This document shows, piece after piece, positions 35,859 to 44,058 of a stretch of 64,000 nucleotides of DNA (positions are counted from its first letter, which is position 1; each line of letters begins with the position of its first letter). The translations under genes were made by a program, and so were the position numbers. The DNA is taken from the NCBI GenBank assembly GCA_934756675.1, contig CAKVLG010000005.1:1-64000 (forward strand), given 5' to 3'. The DNA comes from an uncultured Clostridia bacterium (lineage in GTDB: Bacteria > Bacillota > Clostridia > Christensenellales > UBA1242). A model generated the notes under the pieces. The model saw only the letters and a list, made by a program, of their open reading frames with translations. It ran no database searches and was not told the origin of the DNA.

Positions 35859-35864
35859 TATAAT
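35859..35864 (+). promoter_or_regulatory. Extended -10 box of the rhodanese-TtcA gene, leaderless arrangement
   Basis: TGC-TATAAT, then ATTTTT, then ATG at 35871. No ribosome binding site can fit. Confidence 0.65.
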
Positions 35865-35870
35865 ATTTTT

Positions 35871-37019
35871 ATGAATAGCGAGATAAAATTTGAAGAGCTA
35901 AAAAACAAAAATTGTGACAGTTTTGTCATCATTGATATTCGCGATGCGACATCGTTTGACTATGGCCATGTGCCAGGCAGTTTAAACATGCCAGAAAACA
36001 AAGTTTTAGAAAGGGTAAAACAATTTAAACAACCAAAAGATGTATACATTTATTGCAAAAGTGGAACCGTGTCTAGACAAGTGGCAGAAGAACTGCGTGA
36101 TAATGGAATAAACGCTTTTAGCTTATCTGGTGGGTATTTGGCGTGGCTTAAATCACACATTCACGATAAAGATACCAAAGAGGTCGCTTTGCGCGCGGAA
36201 GAGAGTATACGCAAAAAGTTTCACAAACAACTTTTTAGTAAGTTTGCAAAAGCAATAACAATTTATGATCTAGTTAAACCTGGCGACAAGATTGCCGTAT
36301 GCATTTCTGGCGGAAAAGATAGTATGCTCATGGCTAAACTTTTTCAGGAACTAAAAAAACATAATAAGTTTGATTTTGAGCTTGTATTTTTGGTTATGGA
36401 CCCAGGCTATAGCCCAGCTAACCGCGAGCTGATTGAACACAATGCAAAAATTTTGAACATTCCGATAACAATTTTTAATAGCACGATTTTTGAAAATGTG
36501 TTTAATATCGAAAAATCGCCATGCTACATTTGTGCGCGTATGCGTCGTGGGTATTTATATAGCAAGGCAAAGGAACTCGGGTGTAATAAAATCGCGCTTG
36601 GGCATCACTTTGACGACGTCATTGAAACGATTTTAATGGGTATGCTTTTTGGCGCGCAAGTGCAAACCATGATGCCAAAACTTCATAGTACAAACTTTGA
36701 AGGTATGGAACTTATCCGTCCGCTATATTTGATTCGTGAAGACGATATAAAAAAGTGGCGCGATTATAACGATTTGTATTTTATTCAATGTGCATGTAAG
36801 TTTACAGATAATTGCTCGAGCGAGTCATGTTTGACTGGTGCGGTAACTGCATCTAAGCGCAAACAAGTAAAAGAACTGATAAAAAACCTAAAACAAAACG
36901 ACCCACAAATCGAAGATAACATTTTTAGAAGTGTCGAAAATGTCAACCTTGGAACGATAATTGCCTATAAAGATAAACAAGGAACTAAACACAATTTCCT
37001 TGATGATTATGACAAATAA
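35871..37019 (+). CDS. Rhodanese-TtcA fusion, tRNA thiolation ATPase
   Basis: This 382-residue protein joins two sulfur-handling modules. Residues about 5-105 are a rhodanese domain with active loop Y-C-K-S-G-T-V-S-R, which can carry a persulfide. Residues about 130-345 are a TtcA-type PP-loop ATPase: S-G-G-K-D-S (about 146-151), C-Y-I-C-A-R-M-R-R-G (about 218-227), G-H-H-F-D-D and a later cysteine group Q-C-A-C. In TtcA these cysteines bind a 4Fe-4S cluster and the enzyme makes 2-thiocytidine in tRNA. The fusion suggests that the N-terminal domain feeds sulfur to the PP-loop domain; that is inference. The start at 35871 is preferred over upstream codons because the -10 box lies 6 bases before it. 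Confidence 0.85.
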   Translation: MNSEIKFEELKNKNCDSFVIIDIRDATSFDYGHVPGSLNMPENKVLERVKQFKQPKDVYIYCKSGTVSRQVAEELRDNGINAFSLSGGYLAWLKSHIHDKDTKEVALRAEESIRKKFHKQLFSKFAKAITIYDLVKPGDKIAVCISGGKDSMLMAKLFQELKKHNKFDFELVFLVMDPGYSPANRELIEHNAKILNIPITIFNSTIFENVFNIEKSPCYICARMRRGYLYSKAKELGCNKIALGHHFDDVIETILMGMLFGAQVQTMMPKLHSTNFEGMELIRPLYLIREDDIKKWRDYNDLYFIQCACKFTDNCSSESCLTGAVTASKRKQVKELIKNLKQNDPQIEDNIFRSVENVNLGTIIAYKDKQGTKHNFLDDYDK

Positions 37020-37020
37020 A

Positions 37021-37047
37021 AAATCACCATAAATTGGTGGTTTTTTA
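37021..37047. terminator. Bidirectional terminator between the rhodanese-TtcA and alkD genes
   Basis: ATCACCA and TGGTGGT pair (one G-T pair) over a short loop, with an A run before and a T run after. Confidence 0.7.
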
Positions 37048-37051
37048 TTTG

Positions 37052-37759
37052 CTATTTTTTTAGTTTACGCAGTTCGGTTTTAGAAATGGTATCTAGGCGG
37101 AAGCTTTCTGTTGCTTTTTGTATTGCTTTGTTTATCACAAAGTCCGAAAAATTGTAGTTATTTATAATGGTTTTCATAATAGAAACTGCGTTTTGCGGAT
37201 TTTTAACCAAAATTTCGCAAAGTAGCCACGATATTGCCATGTTTACATAGTATTTATCGCATTTAATGTTATTTAAAAGCGTAATTAATGGGTAAAAATC
37301 ATCAGTGATAAAATACTTCATTAGGCAAACTATGCCAAAACGACACACAAATTGTGAATTAGACTTAGTTAAGTTTGCAAAATAGTTGTATGATAATTGT
37401 TTGTGCTTTTTCACAAAATTAAGGTTACAGCAAATGGTGTCGGTTTCTGCCCATGTGTCAAATTGCGGAAGTAAATCATCTAGCATAGAAGTCGCTAAAA
37501 CAAAGTCGCTTTGCTTTGCAATAAAAAAGCCTTTAATAAGCACTTCTTCATAAATTTTATTATCGCCAAAAGTTAAAAGGGCAAAATTGTTTTTGTCTAT
37601 CGATTTTGCAATCTTGCGGAGCACGGGCGTGCGAACGCCAATAATCTCTTTTTGGGTGTTAATTATTTTCTTTTGAAAATTAATATAATCTACACCGTCA
37701 GATTTTGACCTTAAAAGATTTATCAAGTTATTATAGTCTTGAATGGTTTGAATTTTCAT
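37052..37759 (-). CDS. DNA alkylation repair protein, AlkD-like
   Basis: This 235-residue all-helical protein matches the AlkD/HEAT-repeat DNA glycosylase family, which removes alkylated purines from DNA. Recognised parts are G-V-R-T-P-V-L-R-K-I-A-K near residue 42, the F-D-T-W-A-E-T-D motif around 115 and the repeated helix pairs that follow. The upstream codons that would extend the protein to 37798 encode no conserved sequence and overlap the promoter, so ATG 37759 is used. The -10 box TATAAT (37766-37771) is 6 bases away and there is no ribosome binding site: a probable leaderless transcript. It diverges from trmH. Confidence 0.85.
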   Translation of the reverse strand: MKIQTIQDYNNLINLLRSKSDGVDYINFQKKIINTQKEIIGVRTPVLRKIAKSIDKNNFALLTFGDNKIYEEVLIKGFFIAKQSDFVLATSMLDDLLPQFDTWAETDTICCNLNFVKKHKQLSYNYFANLTKSNSQFVCRFGIVCLMKYFITDDFYPLITLLNNIKCDKYYVNMAISWLLCEILVKNPQNAVSIMKTIINNYNFSDFVINKAIQKATESFRLDTISKTELRKLKK

Positions 37760-37765
37760 GAGTGT

Positions 37766-37771
37766 ATTATA
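37766..37771 (-). promoter_or_regulatory. Extended -10 box of alkD, leaderless arrangement
   Basis: The minus strand reads TGC-TATAAT, ACACTC, ATG. The -35 region is poor, as expected for an extended -10 promoter. Confidence 0.65.
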
Positions 37772-37802
37772 GCATGTTGCTTTCAAAACTTTAAACAAAT
37801 TA

Positions 37803-37831
37803 TTGCTTTTAACAATATTTTTTGCTAAACT
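37803..37831 (+). promoter_or_regulatory. Promoter of the TrmH-family gene, leaderless arrangement
   Basis: TTGCTT (37803-37808), 17 bases, TAAACT (37826-37831) with TGC in front, then TTAGTT and ATG at 37838. Confidence 0.6.
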
Positions 37832-37837
37832 TTAGTT

Positions 37838-38704
37838 ATGGATAAACAGAAATTAATTGAACAGATAAAAAATAATTCTATTTTGTGTGGCATTGCGTCA
37901 GATGACGTTGCTTTGGTAAAATCGCTTGTGGAAAACAAGTGTAAAGATAAGTCATTGTTTGTGACCGAAGGTCTTTGGGCTACCAGCAAGCTTATTCAAA
38001 AAGATTTTGAAGTTACTCACTTTTTTTATAATCAAGAGAAACTTGAAAGTTTAGACGAGCAAACCTTAGAAAAAATTGCTAGCATGGTAAAGTATGCAAA
38101 AAAGACGCTTGCAATAAGCGAAAAGGCGTGCAAAAAAATTAGTGACCGCGAAGGGTATGACGAATATTTTGTTGTTGCAAAACTAAAATCGTACACATTG
38201 TCTGACATCGAAAAAGCGATTAGCGGTAAAGATAATGTAATGGCAATTGTTATGGACGGATTGGAGCAACCTGGCAACATTGGAGCAATATTGCGTTCGT
38301 TTGATTGTGCGGGTGGCGACTTTGCAATTAGCACAAACAGACAAGCAAGGTTGTCTAATAGCAGACTTATAAGATCGAGTCTTGGTGCAAGTTTTATGCT
38401 TCCAGTTTTAGAAGCTGACATAAAAGAAGTTCAAGACTGGCTCGTTAAAAACAACTTTAGATGCATTGTAACTGACTTGCAAGCAAAAAAGAGTTACAGG
38501 GAAGCAGACTATTCTGGAAGAATTGCTATCATTGCAGGTAACGAACATACGGGCATATCAGACTCGTGGCGAAAAGTAAAAAATGCTCAACCAATAATAA
38601 TACCAATGCTTGGTTCGTGCGAATCACTTAATGTTGGTTTTGCTTCAACACTTGTGGCGTACGAGGCGGGCTTGCAAAAATTTGGTAATAAAAAAACAAA
38701 CTAG
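37838..38704 (+). CDS. TrmH/SpoU-family RNA 2'-O-ribose methyltransferase
   Basis: This 288-residue SPOUT-class methyltransferase uses SAM to methylate the 2'-hydroxyl of a ribose in tRNA or rRNA. An N-terminal substrate-binding region (about 1-125) precedes the knotted catalytic domain: motif 1 Q-P-G-N-I-G-A-I-L-R-S (about 147-157), motif 2 A-G-N-E-H-T-G-I-S, and motif 3 I-P-M-L-G-S-C-E-S-L-N-V-G-F-A. Which RNA and which nucleotide are modified cannot be told. It converges on lysC and the two TAG stop codons interlock in the palindrome CTAG (38701-38704). Confidence 0.88.
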   Translation: MDKQKLIEQIKNNSILCGIASDDVALVKSLVENKCKDKSLFVTEGLWATSKLIQKDFEVTHFFYNQEKLESLDEQTLEKIASMVKYAKKTLAISEKACKKISDREGYDEYFVVAKLKSYTLSDIEKAISGKDNVMAIVMDGLEQPGNIGAILRSFDCAGGDFAISTNRQARLSNSRLIRSSLGASFMLPVLEADIKEVQDWLVKNNFRCIVTDLQAKKSYREADYSGRIAIIAGNEHTGISDSWRKVKNAQPIIIPMLGSCESLNVGFASTLVAYEAGLQKFGNKKTN

Positions 38705-38720
38705 GCGTTGCCTAGTTTTT
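38699..38720. terminator. Shared bidirectional terminator containing both stop codons
   Basis: AACTAGGC and GCCTAGTT pair over the loop GTT and are followed by TTTT. The stop codons of the TrmH gene and of lysC both lie in the left arm. Confidence 0.8.
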
Positions 38721-39672
38721 GTTTTTGCAAAATAAAATCTTTTAGTTTTTCTTTTGGTGATGTGAAAAATCTTACATTGCCATTTTTTTCGTGAATGCAC
38801 ACTAAATACCCAACCATGCATGGTTTGAAACAAGCGTAAAATTGTTTAGAATAGGTGCTATCAGCAACAATTGTTTTTACAGAATGTAAATGAAAAATCG
38901 AACGAATAACTAGCTTTGTTTTTGAGTTTTTAAGTATCCCTGCAACGCTTTTATGTATGACTTTTGCATCGTAGCTTGTAATTAATCCGAGCTCACTGTA
39001 CGATAAATTACAAATAGTTTTTGAGTTTGCGATTTTTGGGTTGATTTGTTTTATGCCACAAATGTCTGTAAAATTCTCGTATTCGTTAGCTTGCAATGCC
39101 TTAGCAATAATGGCTCCCGATACATCGCCGCCACCACGGGTAAATAGTTTTATACCGCCGTTATAATCAAAATAATAAAAACCCGGAACGACAATTTGTT
39201 TGTACTTTTTTATATAATAAATAAGTTGTTTTCGCGTTTTATTTTCATCGAGTTTGCCGTTTTGCATAAAAATAACATTTTCCGCTGGAACAAAATGCAA
39301 ATTTAGCATTTTAGCCATGATTAAACTTGTAAAAAACTCCCCTCGAGAGATAAACCATTCTGCATTGTAAGTTTTGTTATATGTATCTATTGCTTTATCC
39401 ACAAGCAATTTTATATTAATTTTTGTTTTGGTTAATTTTTTTAGAAAAGTTAATTTTCGAACAATAAGACTTTTTATTTGTTTTTTTTGAGGGCTTTTAG
39501 CTGAAAGATAATTGATTAATAAATCGGTTAGTTTTGTGTCGTGGTTATTGCATTTTCCAATGGCACTAAACACTAAAACTTTTCTATTTGGGTGCTTGCA
39601 AATCTTATAAACGTTAGAAATTGCGTGAGCAGAGCTTGTGCTTGTGCCACCAAACTTTGCAACTTTTATCAT
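38701..39672 (-). CDS. lysC: Aspartate kinase without ACT regulatory domains
   Basis: This enzyme phosphorylates aspartate, the first step toward diaminopimelate and lysine. At 323 residues it holds only the catalytic amino-acid-kinase domain: K-F-G-G-T-S at the start, S-R-G-E-F-F near 110, and T-R-G-G-G-D-V-S-G then Y-E-N-F-T-D-I-C-G-I near 180-210. The usual pair of C-terminal ACT domains (family length 400-460) is missing, so lysine feedback would be absent or supplied by another protein. The C-terminal 50 residues do not look like an ACT fold. It overlaps asd by ATGA, with GGAGC 9 bases before its start, so it is translationally coupled. Confidence 0.85.
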   Translation of the reverse strand: MIKVAKFGGTSTSSAHAISNVYKICKHPNRKVLVFSAIGKCNNHDTKLTDLLINYLSAKSPQKKQIKSLIVRKLTFLKKLTKTKINIKLLVDKAIDTYNKTYNAEWFISRGEFFTSLIMAKMLNLHFVPAENVIFMQNGKLDENKTRKQLIYYIKKYKQIVVPGFYYFDYNGGIKLFTRGGGDVSGAIIAKALQANEYENFTDICGIKQINPKIANSKTICNLSYSELGLITSYDAKVIHKSVAGILKNSKTKLVIRSIFHLHSVKTIVADSTYSKQFYACFKPCMVGYLVCIHEKNGNVRFFTSPKEKLKDFILQKQKLGNA

Positions 39673-40634
39673 AATAATTGCTCCAAGATCTGAACTCCAT
39701 TTTGCGCGGCGCCTTTGCGTAAATTATCTGAGCAAACAAAAATATCAAATGTGTTTTTTTGATAGCTTTGACGAATTCTGCCAACAACAACTTTGTCTTG
39801 TTCGCTTGTGAAAAGTGGCATTGGCAGACCATTTTTGGCTATGATTACGCCAGGTGTTATTTTTAACAAATGCTTAATAATTGAAAGGCTTGCCGCTTTT
39901 TTTGTTTGAAAGTGAATGCTTATCGAGTGCGACACCTTAACTGGCACGCGTACGCATGTGGCGGCGATTTTGATTTTATCATCGTCTAAAATTTTCTTTG
40001 TTTCATAAATCATTTTGTTTTCTTCGGTCGAAATGCCACTTGGATCGAGTGAACCAATTATTGGGATAAGGTTATTGTTTATTGGGTAGCAAAGTTTTTT
40101 TAGTTTAGATTTATCTTTTACATAAAAGTCTTGCAGAGCAAGTTTGCCCGCGCCGCTAACAGCTTGATATGTTGAATATACAATGTTTTTTAGCCCAAGA
40201 TTTTTGCTTATTAAGTTTAGTGCTGTACATGCAGCAATTGTAGAACAGTTCGGGTTGCAAATAAGTTTTTCTTTTTTATTAATTTTGTTGATTTCTGGCA
40301 CTATAAGTTGATATGTGTGTCTGTAATGTGAAGAAAAATCTATGCAATAAATATCTTTTTGCAAAAGTGCTGGCACAAGTTCTTTTGACACATTTTCTTT
40401 TGTGCAAAGCATAACAATATCGGGGTTTGTTTGCAAAATGTTTGGCAGCGTTGCGGTTTGCACAATCTTTATTTTGTGGCAGCAAGAAAGTTTTTTTCCA
40501 GCGCTAGAGATTGATGCGAACAAAAAATAATTATGACAGCCTAAATTTTTCTCTGTCAATATCTTTAGTACCTTTCTACCAACAATGCCAGTAGCTCCAA
40601 CTATTGCTATATTTTTTTTGATAACTTTTTCCAT
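39669..40634 (-). CDS. asd: Aspartate-semialdehyde dehydrogenase
   Basis: This 321-residue NADPH-dependent enzyme reduces aspartyl phosphate to aspartate semialdehyde, the branch point to diaminopimelate, lysine and threonine. The nucleotide-binding G-A-T-G-I-V-G is at residues 13-19. The active-site cysteine is in C-N-P-N-C-S-T-I (about 132-139), and the substrate-binding region has V-R-V-P-V with downstream S-H-S-I-S. The length is near the family norm (about 330). It is the first gene of asd-lysC. A TAAACT -10 box (40642-40647) lies 7 bases before ATG without a ribosome binding site, so the transcript may be leaderless. It diverges from ddh. Confidence 0.92.
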   Translation of the reverse strand: MEKVIKKNIAIVGATGIVGRKVLKILTEKNLGCHNYFLFASISSAGKKLSCCHKIKIVQTATLPNILQTNPDIVMLCTKENVSKELVPALLQKDIYCIDFSSHYRHTYQLIVPEINKINKKEKLICNPNCSTIAACTALNLISKNLGLKNIVYSTYQAVSGAGKLALQDFYVKDKSKLKKLCYPINNNLIPIIGSLDPSGISTEENKMIYETKKILDDDKIKIAATCVRVPVKVSHSISIHFQTKKAASLSIIKHLLKITPGVIIAKNGLPMPLFTSEQDKVVVGRIRQSYQKNTFDIFVCSDNLRKGAAQNGVQILEQLL

Positions 40635-40641
40635 ACAATAT

Positions 40642-40647
40642 AGTTTA
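40642..40647 (-). promoter_or_regulatory. -10 box of asd-lysC, probable leaderless start
   Basis: The minus strand reads TAAACT, ATATTGT, ATG. No good -35 box was found, so support is moderate. Confidence 0.4.
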
Positions 40648-40715
40648 TGAATAATATTTTTAAATTGGTAAACAAAAGGTGAAAAAATGGAATAATTTAA
40701 TATTGGAGGCGCAAT

Positions 40716-41618
40716 ATGATTAACGTTGGTGTTGTTGGTATGGGAAATCTTGGCAAGGCAGTTTGCGAAGAAGTAAAAAGAAATAAAGAGTTTAAACTTG
40801 TTGCTAAATTTTCGAAACGCGACTTGCCCGGCTGTGAAGATTATAAAAATATAAAAGATTATGCGGGTAAAATAGAATTGCTATTTGTCTGTGGTGGGTC
40901 AAAAACAGAACTCGAAAAACAGACAAACTATTTAATTGACAGCTTTAATATTATAGAAAGTTTTGATAACCACGCAAAAATAAAATCACACATGGAAAAA
41001 AGTGACAAGCTTGCAAAAGAATACAAAAAAATTATGCTTTGTTCGTTTGGGTGGGATCCCGGACTGTTTAGTTTAATGCGTGGATTAATTAGTAGTCTTG
41101 GGTTCACTCCATACACGTTTTGGGGGCGTGGACTGAGCCAAGGGCACACTGAAGCAATAAAAAAACTCCCAGGTGTTGTTGATGCACTGCAGTTCACCAT
41201 TCCTAATAAAAAAATAATGCAAAAAATTAAACATGGCGAAGAGATGTCAATTGATAAATCTTTCCACAAGCGTGATTGTTTTATTGTGGCACGCAAGCAA
41301 GACCGAAAGCAAATAGAAGAGCAAATAAAAACTATGCCAGACTATTTTTGTGGCTATGAAACATCTGTAAATTTTGTTTCGCAAAATGAGCTTGATAAAA
41401 TGAAAAGCTTTTCTCACCGTGGGACAGTGTTAACTGCAAAAAATATTATAAATTTTAGCTTAAATTTGCCAAGTAACCCAGCGTTTACCGCAAAAGTGTT
41501 ATGCGCTTTTGCAAAAAGCTATAAAAAACTTAAAGAAAATAAAAATTTTGGTGCGTTTAGTATATTCGACTTGCCACTAGGATATATTTTAGACAAAGAA
41601 AAATATTATTATTTATAG
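40716..41618 (+). CDS. ddh: meso-Diaminopimelate D-dehydrogenase
   Basis: This 300-residue NADPH enzyme makes meso-diaminopimelate in one step from tetrahydrodipicolinate and ammonia, bypassing the acylated branch. The nucleotide-binding G-M-G-N-L-G is at 8-13. The family signatures S-F-G-W-D-P-G-L-F-S and G-R-G-L-S-Q-G-H-T-E-A-I are present, with the following K-K-L-P-G-V-V-D-A. The ribosome binding site TTGGAGG is 6 bases before ATG. It is followed after 7 bases by dapB, which supplies its substrate, so the two should form one operon. It diverges from asd-lysC, placing four pathway genes together. Confidence 0.92.
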   Translation: MINVGVVGMGNLGKAVCEEVKRNKEFKLVAKFSKRDLPGCEDYKNIKDYAGKIELLFVCGGSKTELEKQTNYLIDSFNIIESFDNHAKIKSHMEKSDKLAKEYKKIMLCSFGWDPGLFSLMRGLISSLGFTPYTFWGRGLSQGHTEAIKKLPGVVDALQFTIPNKKIMQKIKHGEEMSIDKSFHKRDCFIVARKQDRKQIEEQIKTMPDYFCGYETSVNFVSQNELDKMKSFSHRGTVLTAKNIINFSLNLPSNPAFTAKVLCAFAKSYKKLKENKNFGAFSIFDLPLGYILDKEKYYYL

Positions 41619-41625
41619 GTAATTT

Positions 41626-42300
41626 ATGAGATTATTGATTATTGGTGCCCTTGGTAAAATGGGCAGGCAGACAAATGAAGTCGCAAAATGTTATGGTGAC
41701 GAATGTGTACTTTTAGACAAGATCAGTTTATCTGAGCCTAATTTTGTTATAAATGATATAAACTTAACTGGCGAAGTCGATGCTATTATCGATTTTTCTG
41801 TAGCAGAAGATAGAAGCACATTTTATGATTACGCGGCAAAACATAAGATACCATATGGTATGTTTTCGACATTCCTTTCTAAAAAAGATTATGAAGGGCT
41901 AGAGTTTGTATCAAAAAAAGTGCCAGTGTTAATATGTACAAATACAAGCATGCAGGTAAATTTATTATATAAAATGGTTGACGATGCGGCAAAAAAGCTT
42001 GATGGAGCAGATGTTGTTTTAACAGAATATCACCACAAAACTAAAAAGGATATACCAAGTGGTACAGCAAGAACGATTATAAGTATTTTGGAAAACGACA
42101 ACCAAAACCCATATATCAATTCTTTGCGTGTTAAAGATGCTCTAGGCACTCACAGTGTGAAGTTTTTTTGCGATGGCGAAATGTTGGAAATCAAACATAT
42201 GGCTCAAAACAGACAGGTGTTTGCAAAAGGGGCGATTGAGGCTGTGCATAAGCTCATAAACAAAAAACCGCAAATTTACCACAGTATTTTAGAACTTTAG
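41626..42300 (+). CDS. dapB: 4-Hydroxy-tetrahydrodipicolinate reductase
   Basis: This 224-residue enzyme reduces 4-hydroxy-tetrahydrodipicolinate with NAD(P)H. The N-terminal nucleotide-binding loop is G-A-L-G-K-M-G. The catalytic and substrate-binding signature E-Y-H-H-K-T-K-K-D-I-P-S-G-T-A lies near residues 137-151. It is somewhat shorter than E. coli DapB (273) but all motifs are present. AGGT precedes the ATG. Together with ddh it forms the short dehydrogenase route; the dapA gene that should come between asd and dapB is not in this window. Confidence 0.92.
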   Translation: MRLLIIGALGKMGRQTNEVAKCYGDECVLLDKISLSEPNFVINDINLTGEVDAIIDFSVAEDRSTFYDYAAKHKIPYGMFSTFLSKKDYEGLEFVSKKVPVLICTNTSMQVNLLYKMVDDAAKKLDGADVVLTEYHHKTKKDIPSGTARTIISILENDNQNPYINSLRVKDALGTHSVKFFCDGEMLEIKHMAQNRQVFAKGAIEAVHKLINKKPQIYHSILEL

Positions 42301-42406
42301 CGTACAATTTACTTTTATTTTAATAAAAAATGTGATAATATATTTATAGTTTTTGCTATGAATATATTTTTTATTTTGTGAAAAATATTGAAAATTAATT
42401 AATAAA

Positions 42407-42442
42407 GTGTAAAAATTTACCCGCAAATGTGTAAAAAATTAC
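42407..42442 (+). promoter_or_regulatory. Two near-identical operator-like repeats upstream of the ADP-ribosylglycohydrolase
   Basis: GTGTAAAAATTTAC (42407-42420) and GTGTAAAAAATTAC (42429-42442) are direct copies 22 bases apart, about two helical turns. Each has GTAA...TTAC dyad symmetry. The rest of the 199-base gap is A/T-rich without a gene. Confidence 0.4.
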
Positions 42443-42499
42443 ATAAATTAATTTAAAATATAGCAATTAACAATAAATGCGATTTTTGGAGGATAAAAC

Positions 42500-43267
42500 A
42501 TGATAGGATCAATAATTGGAGATTTAGCAGGGTCGATTTATGAATATAATCAAATAGATTTTGTGTCGCCTGTTAAAATGAAAAATGTAATAGAGGATAA
42601 TGCGTTTTATAGTGACGACACAATTTTAACTGTGGCAGTTATGGACGCTGCGTTAAATTGCAAAAACTTTGAACAAACTATAAAAGAATACGCTTTGGCA
42701 AACGAAAAATATAAGCCTAAATTTTCGCCATATTTTGCTACGCCATTTTCGCCTGGGTTTTTAGCTTGGGTGCATGGTAAAAAAGCGGGAACAAGCAATG
42801 GTAATGGTGCACTCATGCGTGTTTGTCCTGTTGGCTATTATTATAAAAACGCAAAAGAAGTGAAAAAACAAGCAATTCTTGCAACAAAATGCTCGCACAA
42901 CTCGCAAGAAGCAATAAAAGATGCTGTGACAGTTGCTATGATTGTTTATTATGCTAAAAAGGGTTTAACAAAAGACCAAATAATATCAAAGTTAAAACTT
43001 GAAATTAAAAAGCCAAAACTTAAAGCGTTTAATATGACATGCGAAAGCACCTTAGATTTATGTTTATATTCACTTTTCACAAGCGATAGCTTTGAAGACG
43101 CAATACGCTTGGCGCTTTCTTTTGGCGGCGATACTGATACAAATGCTGCAATTGTTGGTGGCATGGCAGAAGCTTTGTATGGTGTGCCTCAAGAATATAT
43201 CGACAAGGCGATGAAAAAGTTGCCATCAAACTTCAAAAAAATAATCGAAGAGTTTTATGCAAAATAA
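42500..43267 (+). CDS. ADP-ribosylglycohydrolase family protein
   Basis: This 255-residue member of the DraG/ARH family removes ADP-ribose from proteins or small molecules, using two metal ions. Metal ligands are visible in Y-S-D-D-T (about 37-41) and in G-G-D-T-D-T-N-A-A (about 210-218). The G-N-G-A-L-M-R motif lies near 97-103. Length and motif order match bacterial ARH enzymes. GGAGG is 8 bases before ATG. It stands alone; no ADP-ribosyltransferase is next to it, so the substrate is unknown. Confidence 0.88.
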   Translation: MIGSIIGDLAGSIYEYNQIDFVSPVKMKNVIEDNAFYSDDTILTVAVMDAALNCKNFEQTIKEYALANEKYKPKFSPYFATPFSPGFLAWVHGKKAGTSNGNGALMRVCPVGYYYKNAKEVKKQAILATKCSHNSQEAIKDAVTVAMIVYYAKKGLTKDQIISKLKLEIKKPKLKAFNMTCESTLDLCLYSLFTSDSFEDAIRLALSFGGDTDTNAAIVGGMAEALYGVPQEYIDKAMKKLPSNFKKIIEEFYAK

Positions 43268-43271
43268 TCTT

Positions 43272-43300
43272 TTGACAAGATAATATTAGATCAATATAAT
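43272..43300 (+). promoter_or_regulatory. Consensus promoter of the 6-TM protein and Rrf2 gene
   Basis: TTGACA, 17 bases and TATAAT are a perfect consensus match. The ATG at 43315 is 14 bases after the -10 box, so the leader is only about 8 bases. Confidence 0.75.
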
Positions 43301-43314
43301 AAACTAAATAAAAT

Positions 43315-44058
43315 ATGGAAAAAATGCAACGAAAAAACTTAATTATTTCACTTGTGATGAACCTGGTTACTGCTGTGTTCGTCCTTGTTGGTGTGATAAT
43401 TAGTTATGGCAAGCATGGCATTGGTTGCTTGCAGTTTTATACGGTGGATAGTAACTTAATTCTTGCCATTTCTTGCATTGCAATGGCTATTAACGAGGTT
43501 GTTTGTCTTAGCCGCAAAAACGTAAAAATTGCACAAGCGATTACGACATTTAAGTATATTTCAGTGTGTTTAGTCGCTGTTACGTTTTTGGTGGTGGCAT
43601 TTTTGCTTGCACCTGGCACGGGAAGTTTTGCGGGATATGTAAAAACAATGTTTTATGACTCAAAACTATTTCATCACTTTTTGTGCCCAATTCTTGGGTT
43701 TGTGTCTTTTATATTTTTTGAAACAGATAATGATGTTTCGTTGTCAGATGCATTTTTTGCACTGATACCAACAATTGTATATGCTATTGTTGCCGTGGTG
43801 TTAAATGTTGTTTATGTTATTTATGGTCCATATCCATTTTTGCAAGTAAACGAGCAACCCGTGTATATTTCAGCTATTTGGGGCGTTGCAATTATTGGCA
43901 GTGCATACCTGTTTGCATGGGCAATATATAAGTTTCGCAATTTATATAAGAAAAAGATGCTAATAAAAAGTAGACAGGAAAAACAGCAAAAAAATAAAGA
44001 AAAATCTGAAAAAATAGTGAAAAAGGAAAAGAAAAATGAAAATATCGACAAGGGGTAG
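43315..44058 (+). CDS. Six-helix integral membrane protein
   Basis: This 247-residue protein has about six membrane helices between residues 8 and 215 and then a lysine/glutamate-rich tail (about 220-247). Signatures are F-Y-T-V-D-S-N-L-I-L-A in the second helix and H-H-F-L-C-P-I-L-G near 120. They recall the Pr6Pr-type membrane family, whose function is unknown. The start could also be the second ATG at 43324. The last 23 bases overlap the start of the Rrf2 gene, so the two are coupled. The charged tail contains the ribosome binding site of that regulator. Confidence 0.7.
   Translation: MEKMQRKNLIISLVMNLVTAVFVLVGVIISYGKHGIGCLQFYTVDSNLILAISCIAMAINEVVCLSRKNVKIAQAITTFKYISVCLVAVTFLVVAFLLAPGTGSFAGYVKTMFYDSKLFHHFLCPILGFVSFIFFETDNDVSLSDAFFALIPTIVYAIVAVVLNVVYVIYGPYPFLQVNEQPVYISAIWGVAIIGSAYLFAWAIYKFRNLYKKKMLIKSRQEKQQKNKEKSEKIVKKEKKNENIDKG

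Noticed and set aside
35850..35870. Upstream start for the rhodanese-TtcA protein
   Set aside because: The extra residues are encoded by the promoter region itself; the TATAAT box is in that stretch.
40635..40715. Lysine riboswitch between asd-lysC and ddh-dapB
   Set aside because: The gap is only 81 bases, far shorter than the lysine aptamer, and no aptamer motif was found.
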